DNA of 64,000 nt from Chlorella sp. KRBP (Eukaryota > Chlorophyta > Trebouxiophyceae > Chlorellales > Chlorellaceae). The stretch spans positions 1 to 64,000 of the forward strand of contig QAXK01001918.1 in the NCBI GenBank assembly GCA_004335735.1, written 5' to 3'. Of the stretch, positions 58,401-64,000 are shown in pieces. Every line of letters starts with the position of its first letter. Position 1 is the first letter of the stretch. Position numbers and translations under genes: made by a program. Under the pieces are notes generated by a model. That model was not told where the DNA came from and did not search any database. It saw nothing but the letters and a program-made list of their open reading frames with translations.

Positions 58401-61400
58401 GATGCCCAGCTCGCCAAACAATGTGTTGTTCTTGCTCTCAAGCTCCTCGGACTCCAGCTTCTCAGCCTCACTGCGTACGTTTGTGAGTGTTTGCGTGCGA
58501 GTGGGTGTATGTCGTCCATGTCAGGGACGCTGAGGCATGCAGGAATGAGCTCACTTGCGCACATTCCAGCCCACAGGCACTCACGCGAACCACTTTGCGG
58601 CGGCCCAAGGATCCTGCTTGACGGACTCGAGGAACCTGCACCAGGAGCACACAGGGCGGACCAGCCAGCACTCAATTGAGACTTAAGTGCAAAGGAGCGT
58701 TCACTACTGATGATGTGCGCAAGTGTGGCCAGAAGGCTCACCTGGCGTAGAGCCGCATGATGCGGGCGTTGACAAACGACGGGTTCATCACCATCCTGCG
58801 TGCATGGAGGCAATGTTTACACTGATGAGGCGCCGCGCCTGTTGCACCGTAACCGTGGGCAGCAGAGCAGAGGCTGCTGAAGCCTCCTGAGCCAGGCGCC
58901 CGCAGCACCCAGCAGCCAGCAGCACACACGCTCTGGCAAAAGCAGGGCAGCTCTGCTCTACTTGTGAGCCCGCACTTGTAGGTCCTGTCGGCGGCCTTGG
59001 TTGCGCGGTCAATCTGCTGCACGGTCTGCGACAGCTGGTGCAGCGTGACGTGGCGCGACATGAGGGTACTCCAGAAGGCACGCAGCGCCAGCAGCGCTTC
59101 ACGGTGCACACGCACGATGAGCCTGTGTGGCAGGGCAGCAGGGCAAGCCACGGGACGGCTTCAGAAATTGGCTGTGGTGTCGGGCTGCGGACAGCCTGAG
59201 CTCGACATTACGAGGCAAACAAGCGCACCTGATCCTGCTCTGCAGCTCCACGTAGCTGACCAGGTTGGTAGGCCGGCCGTCCCCTGCCGTCTGCTGCGTG
59301 TGCTGCTGCTCGCGGCTGAAGATGGCGAAGCGCTCGAGGGCGCCTGGGCTGCACTTCTTGGCCTCCTGCAGCTGCATGTATCCGGACTGGTAGCTCTTCT
59401 GGACGTCAATCATCATCGAGGACGAGATGATGATCATCATTGCGTCTTGAGGGAGCATCGTCAGGCCGTGCTGCGCGTGGGTGGGGCAAGGACGCAACAG
59501 CAACAAGTAAAAATGAGTCAGTATGAGCTCTTGGCGCAGACAGGCCAGCGAATGGGCGGGTTAAGGTTAGCGCCCAGCGCCTGGCATCCAGCACCTAGCA
59601 CCCAGCGCCTGGTCCTAACCCTAACCCTAACCCAACCCTAACCTGGCCACGCCTCCGCACCTTGATGATGGTCTCTGCCAGCGCCACCGCCTTGGGGTCA
59701 GGCTCCTCCTCATCGTGCTTGGACGAGACACGGCAGCAGCGCACCAGGATCTCCACCTCGCGCACGTCCGTCACGCGCAGGATCTGGTGCGGCTTGGCGT
59801 GCGTCAGGCTCGCCGCCTTGAAGCGGTTCAAGACGGTGACGAGGAACCATCGCGTGCGCAGCCAGGAGACGCCCATTCCGGCAAGGAAGGCGGCCGGCGT
59901 GGTGGCAAAGAGGACCACCGTGATGGTCTGCGCGCTGTCCGGGGAGGAGGCTGGGCTGTAGGCCAGGGCCATGAGCATGATGGCGGCGTTGGCCACGCAG
60001 GCGTAGCTGCCCACGCGCACGTGGTTGACCCAGGCAAACTGGTGCGGGATCCACTTGGCGTACAGCCAGAAGAGCAGCACGGTGCAGATCTGCGATAAGC
60101 AACGGGGGTGCACCACACGGGCACATTACCAGTCCATCCTCCTTTGTGGCCTCCGCTGAGAACCAGGTTATGCGTGTGGTTGATCAGCGCACGTCAGGTC
60201 ACGCACCAGCATGATGACAGCGACAATCTTTGCCCGGCTGATGAAGGTGGGGGTGACGGTCATGATGACCTTGAGGATAAAGCCCTGCAGCTCCACCCTG
60301 TGGCACCGTACGGCAGCAGCAGCAGCAGCAGCAGCAGCACAGCAGGTCAAGATGAGCTGACAGAGACTGCCTTCCTGCCACGCACTGGCTTTGTTGAGCT
60401 GTGGCTGGCTGCCAGTGCCTCCTTAGCATGCTACACACTCATCACCCCGATGACGGTCCCTCTGCTCACATGGTGTGGCTCATGGCCAGTGGGTTCTTTG
60501 AGCGCGAGTTGAGCTCAATCTCCGCCAGCTGCACCAGGCTGGCCAGCAGCACAAAGACGATGAGCGCCACAACCGCCACAATGGCGTGGATGGCGTGCGG
60601 CATGCTCCAGCACGCTGCGGCCAACATGTCAGCGTTCAAATCACACAACAACATTTCAGCAGCAGCAGCATGCCGGCTCTTGGGTCAGCCCTTACCATGT
60701 GCGCCCTCTGCGTGCGGCGGGATCAGCACACGTGCTGATGCGTGCTGCGTTCGTTGATGCGGCCTGAAGCCCCGTTTGCAAGCTACACATACACGTGACG
60801 CACCAACGTCAGGGAAGTGCACGCTGTTGAGCTTGGTGCTGTCGGTGGCCAGGTACTGGCACTTGAGCGCCTCGAGCAGGAAGCTCATACTGGCAACCTC
60901 CAGCACCTGCAGGGGGGCACCAGAGCACCGCACGGCAGCACACCAAGGTGAGGGTCGAAGTGGGACCACTTCGACCCGTGGTGACCATCGCGCTGTGCTG
61001 TCTGTCTGCGGCATTGTCTCCAGGGGCCAGGGGACTGCTGCTGCTCTTCCCTGGAGCTGCTCACGTTGCACCTCACGTTGCCCGTGCTGTTGCTGCCTCT
61101 GCGAGCACAGCGCTGGCCCCCTCCCACCCTCCCACAACCTGCTGTTGCATACAGCGTTGCTTGCAAATGCACCCTCGTCCTCCTCCCCGTCCTCCCTCCC
61201 TCCTGACCCCCTATTCACACCCACCCACCTGGAAGAAGATCATAGAGAAGCCGCGGAGGAAGGCCACGGGCCACACGTAGTCAAACTGCGACAGCCGGAA
61301 GCTGTGCGCCACCTGCATGTACACACACACACACACACACCGCACGGCAGGTCTTGCACCGTGCACCGTGCACGCCTGAACGTGCCTGAACCCGCATTTG

Positions 61401-62322
61401 TTGCACCTCAGGCACTCCAGCACACTCCCGGACGTAGCGGCACTGCTATGTCCTCATCTGCTGATCATGAGCCACCAGGGCAATCCCCGCTCACCCATAC
61501 GCTGAGCACCACGACCATGGCCAGCATGGCCACCAGGACATAGAACAACGCCAAAAAGATTTTGTAGCCCAGCAGATCCTTCATGACCCAGTCCAACCCG
61601 ATGAAGCTGAAGGCCTTCCACGCCCTGCAGCGTGCCGCAGCCAGGTGAGGTGTGAAACATTGTATCGCGGTCGCAAGCTTCTCGTAAGAGCCGCATGCCC
61701 GTCCCCAGCATCTGTGGTCTGGCTGTGGTCATCGAATGTGCATCAGTCCGAGCACTCACGCGTTGTCGGTATCGATGTCCCATCCAAAGGTGGGATCGAC
61801 CACCAGCAGGTAGAGCTGGAGAAAGTCCATGGCGAGCCTGTGGGAGACAGGACCGCTTGCAGCAACGCACTGTGTTCTTGGCACGCGACTGAGGGAGTGA
61901 GCGCACAATGACCCTGGCCAGAATCGCACCTGAAGGCGGCAAAGCGCCAGGTGATGCCTTCGCGTTCCTTGGAAATCGTGTACAGCTGCATGGAGCACGC
62001 AATATGGCAACGGCGGGCAGATGTTAGAGCGACGTACGCACGATGTACAGCGCTCACGCCCAAAGGTGCACGCGGCGGTGCCTGCTCACCACGCCGTGCA
62101 CGCCGGTCATCCAAGCCAGCGCGTCATTGTCCTCCTGCGCTCCCTTGGCGTATCTGTGAGCGGAGCAAGGGGCAGGCGGACGGTCAAGTGGGGCGAGCGA
62201 TGCACATCGCAAGCCGCCCGCACCACTGGCGGCCACACTCACGCGTTGTCGGGCTGCGCCGGCATGTTGGACGACGCGAAGCTGCCCGACGCAGAGCCGC
62301 TGCCGAAGCTCGACGTGCTCAT
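49430..62322 (-). CDS. TmcB-like multi-pass membrane protein with PAS domains
   Basis: Forty-five exons, from 62322-62243 to 49582-49430, join in phase into 2,293 aa (exon list in the findings). Residues 1-~420 form the TmcB membrane part: QLYLLVVDPTFGWDIDTDN, WVMKDLLGYKIFLALFYVLV, DYVWPVAFLRGFSMIFFQV, SFLLEALKCQY, PTFISRAKIVAVIML and WFLVTVLNRFKAASLTHAKP. A helical part follows (~420-600). A PAS domain lies at ~640-745 (AVIVIDAQGTIQMASL, LGFSNVELKGKNVNCIIPSP, HTGFIRQHVLTG, VALHKDRSCVVPVNLYVT). Further PAS-like segments are at ~745-1060 and ~1220-1385. The C-terminal ~700 residues add four membrane helices. The family, named after Dictyostelium tiny macrocysts, is common in green algae; its ligand and output are unknown. 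Confidence 0.9.
56232..56285. repeat. 27-nt tandem duplication in an intron
   Basis: Two copies (56232-56258, 56259-56285) of a unit with GTGGGGAAGCCTAATCTG differ at three positions. They lie in the TmcB-like intron 56138-56320. Confidence 0.85.
57164..57230. repeat. ~33-nt tandem duplication in an intron
   Basis: Two copies of a unit containing GGGCCCTCCCCTGACCATCC followed by AGGCGT (57164-57196 and 57197-57230) lie in the intron 57121-57258 of the TmcB-like gene. Confidence 0.85.
57856..57904. repeat. Dispersed repeat A, copy 1
   Basis: 49 nt with the core GTTCGCTGGCTGCCTG and GGTACCGTTTGCTGT match 63876-63924 at 44 of 49 positions, same orientation. This copy is in the TmcB-like intron 57694-57934. 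Confidence 0.85.
59613..59643. repeat. Interstitial telomere-like tract (CCCTAA)n
   Basis: About five units of CCCTAA, the fourth reduced to CCCAA, read on the plus strand (TTAGGG type on the minus). It lies within the 190-nt TmcB-like intron 59471-59660. Confidence 0.9.
60753..60792. repeat. Dispersed repeat B, copy 2 (TmcB-like intron)
   Basis: It matches 23111-23150 at 36 of 40 positions. It lies in intron 60615-60803, close to the donor of the upstream exon. Confidence 0.8.
61321..61340. repeat. (AC)10 microsatellite
   Basis: Ten AC units sit just upstream (in transcript sense, as a GT run) of the 3' splice site of the exon 61312-61229 in the TmcB-like gene. Confidence 0.9.
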
Positions 62323-63023
62323 CCTGGTCTTCGTTCGTGGCTGGTGGTGGCGTGATGGGAGGAGTTGGGAAGACTGAGAGGCCGCACCCTCTACGGCCGC
62401 ACGCACTACGCCTCAGGCTGCATCCGGCTGCCTGGCGTCCCGCACGCGGCTGCCGTGCGCGCCTGCTCTTTCGGCTCCGTGTTCTCGATGTGGACTTTGA
62501 CTTTTGTGCGGGATCCTCGCCTTGAAGTTAGAGAATGGAGGGCGCTACGTGCGCTCGCGCTGCGCTGCGAGTGGCCTGTGCCGTGCACGCTTTGGCCCGC
62601 GCGGTAGTGTTTGAGGTGTTGCTGCGGCCCGCGCGTGAGCCTACTATTGCCGTGTCACGGCACCACGGGACGAATGAATGGTGGACGCCAAAATTTTTGC
62701 CATGAGCAAGCACAGCGCTACCCTTGCACACCTTGGTGATGATGCAGTGTGCGCAACAAGGCAAGGCTGCGGGCAAGTCGAACGCGCCACCACCTCAACA
62801 TGAGGATGCACGACAGCAGAGCGGCCGCATGCGCACACAGGTCCAACTCCAGCGTCATGTCAGCAGCGCGCGGGGAATCTAGTACATGGGTTCAAAGGGG
62901 TCTGCACGCTCAACTCTTCGCAGGGGCGCGGGCGACGCAACATCCCCCCCATTGATACACACAGTACGCACAGGAATCATGTCAGGAGGTCACGGGTGTG
63001 TGTACACGTCGTCATGTCATCCA
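62323..63023. other. Intergenic, 701 bp
   Basis: It holds the TmcB-like promoter and the 3' flank of the deoxynucleoside-kinase-like gene, both on the minus strand. Short open frames on both strands lack features. No TATA box is evident. Confidence 0.5.
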
Positions 63024-63677
63024 TCAGCAGGGCGCCGCCTGCCGAGCCTTGCCCTCGGCCGCAGCGCGCTCAGCGCGCGCCTTGCTGAGGGCGCCGGCCG
63101 TCAGGAGCTGCTCGCTGCTGGCCAGCTGCTGCGCCTTGGGCGTGGCGTAGGCCACCAGCGGCGCCGCCGGGTCAACGTACAGGGTGGTGCCCTGAACAGG
63201 TGAACAACAGGGTCAGGCGCACGAGGCAGGTGCGTGCGGGCGCGTGCCATCTCGGGAGAGCTTGGTTTCTCAACTGCCTGGTTGTTGGGAGTCTCAGTGC
63301 ATGGCAGTGGTCGTCCTGCTGGTGCCTGCTGGTGCCAAGCCCATGCTGTTCGCTTGCCACAAACACCACGGTCAAGCCGGACGCTGGCATCAATGACATT
63401 CCCTCACCTTGACATCCAGTGAGTACCCGTTGAACTGCCCAGTGGGAGGGAACCACACGCCAGGCACGCCCTGCCCCTGACCCCCTGATGGCGGCTGCTG
63501 CTGCTGCGCCGCCGCTGCCGAGCGCTGCTCGTGGCCCACCACCGCGTCGGCGCGTGCCACCATGTACTGCCGCACGTAGTCGCAGTACATGCTGACCTGT
63601 CCCGCGATGTGCGCCTTGTACCCCTCGTCGCGGTCAACGTCAACGTCCGTGTCGCAGTCAAGCACCAGCGCGGGGAT
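63024..63677 (-). CDS. Deoxynucleoside-kinase-like protein, C-terminal exons; 5' part beyond the window
   Basis: Two exons are clear (63677-63408, 63191-63024), giving the last 145 residues. The stretch IPALVLDCDTDVDVDRDEGY followed by an amphipathic helix (IAGQVSMYCDYVRQYM) matches the C-terminal strand and helix of the dCK/dGK/dNK family, which phosphorylates deoxynucleosides for salvage. It is followed by a Gln-rich linker and GVWFPPTGQFNGYSLDVK, then YVDPAAPLVAYATPKAQQL and an Ala-rich end. The kinase P-loop and DR motif would be in upstream exons not in view. 63678-64000 looks like intron and carries a dispersed repeat copy. The family call rests on one segment. Confidence 0.5.
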
Positions 63678-63875
63678 CTGCGCGTGTGTCAGGGAGGGCA
63701 GGCAGGAGGAGGGCAGGCAGTACGTCGTACCCAGCTCATACTTGCTGTGGATTGCCTGGCTCAACAAGCGCGCTAAGCGCTTGCAGCACTGGTGGCTAGT
63801 GCACCCACCCATGGACCTCCTCGCAGGTGTGAGATGAAGCCCAGCCCCACATGCACAAGTGGCTCGCACAGCTGT

Positions 63876-63924
63876 GGTTTGTTTGGCTGCGTTCGCTGGC
63901 TGCCTGGTCGGTACCGTTTGCTGT
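63876..63924. repeat. Dispersed repeat A, copy 2
   Basis: It matches 57856-57904 at 44 of 49 positions and lies in the probable intron upstream of exon 63677-63408. Confidence 0.85.
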
Positions 63925-64000
63925 ATGGGCATGACGTGCCATGCAAACTGCTCTCGTACACAGCGCTTGCTGCCCATGAGGCGCCCAGCCATCACCGTGT

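Noticed and set aside
1..64000. CRISPR arrays, insertion sequences, rRNA genes, phage or viral genes
   Set aside because: None seen; all repeats found are short tandem or dispersed intronic units, and the gene structure is plainly eukaryotic nuclear.

Overview
The window is nuclear DNA of a eukaryote, most likely a chlorophyte green alga. It is GC-rich. Protein genes are cut into many short exons by introns of roughly 60-250 nt with GTGAG/GTGCG donors and CTGCAG/GCGCAG acceptors. The gene set also points to a green alga: an SYP7-type Qc-SNARE (a green-lineage family), an octatricopeptide-repeat (OPR) protein, an XK-1-type FGGY sugar kinase, and a TmcB-like PAS membrane protein of the kind found in volvocine and related algae. 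I cannot fix the class. Only one gene has a visible TGTAA poly(A) signal, so a Chlamydomonas-like 3' end code is not supported. There are no bacterial operons, CRISPR arrays or intact transposons.

I rebuilt the exon chains by requiring splice consensus, matching phase across each junction, and family homology where a family was recognised. There are 17 complete genes, one further gene with one unresolved junction, and two partial genes at the edges. Left to right: a GST-like exon running off the left edge (-); SYP7 Qc-SNARE (-); SNAP25-type Qbc-SNARE (+); RFC3 (+); a low-complexity coiled-coil protein (-); an acidic unknown (+); an OPR protein with an AT-hook (-); a DAGK/YegS lipid kinase (-); a VHL beta-domain protein (+); THADA/Trm732 with 25 exons (-); a TLC-domain membrane protein (-); an unknown (-); a TKL-like protein kinase (-); an FGGY carbohydrate kinase (+); a kinesin (-); mitochondrial-type uS19 (+); an unknown 151-aa protein (-); LSM14/DCP5 (+); a 45-exon TmcB-like PAS membrane protein (-); and the 3' end of a deoxynucleoside-kinase-like gene (-).

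Genes are packed head-to-head and tail-to-tail. Six divergent pairs share 131-603 bp (or a little more, depending on one start), and several convergent pairs end 52-300 bp apart. Two neighbours work in one pathway: the Qc- and Qbc-SNAREs fire from one 256-bp intergenic region. RFC3 (clamp loader), THADA (tRNA 2'-O-methylation partner), uS19 (mitoribosome) and DCP5 (mRNA decapping) are housekeeping genes. TmcB-like, the kinase, the lipid kinase and the VHL-like protein are signalling candidates with no obvious common system.

Of 19 stop codons seen, 17 are TGA, 2 TAA and none TAG. The most unusual items are the VHL beta-domain protein without an E3 module, the huge TmcB-like gene, an interstitial telomere-like tract, and two families of short dispersed intronic repeats.
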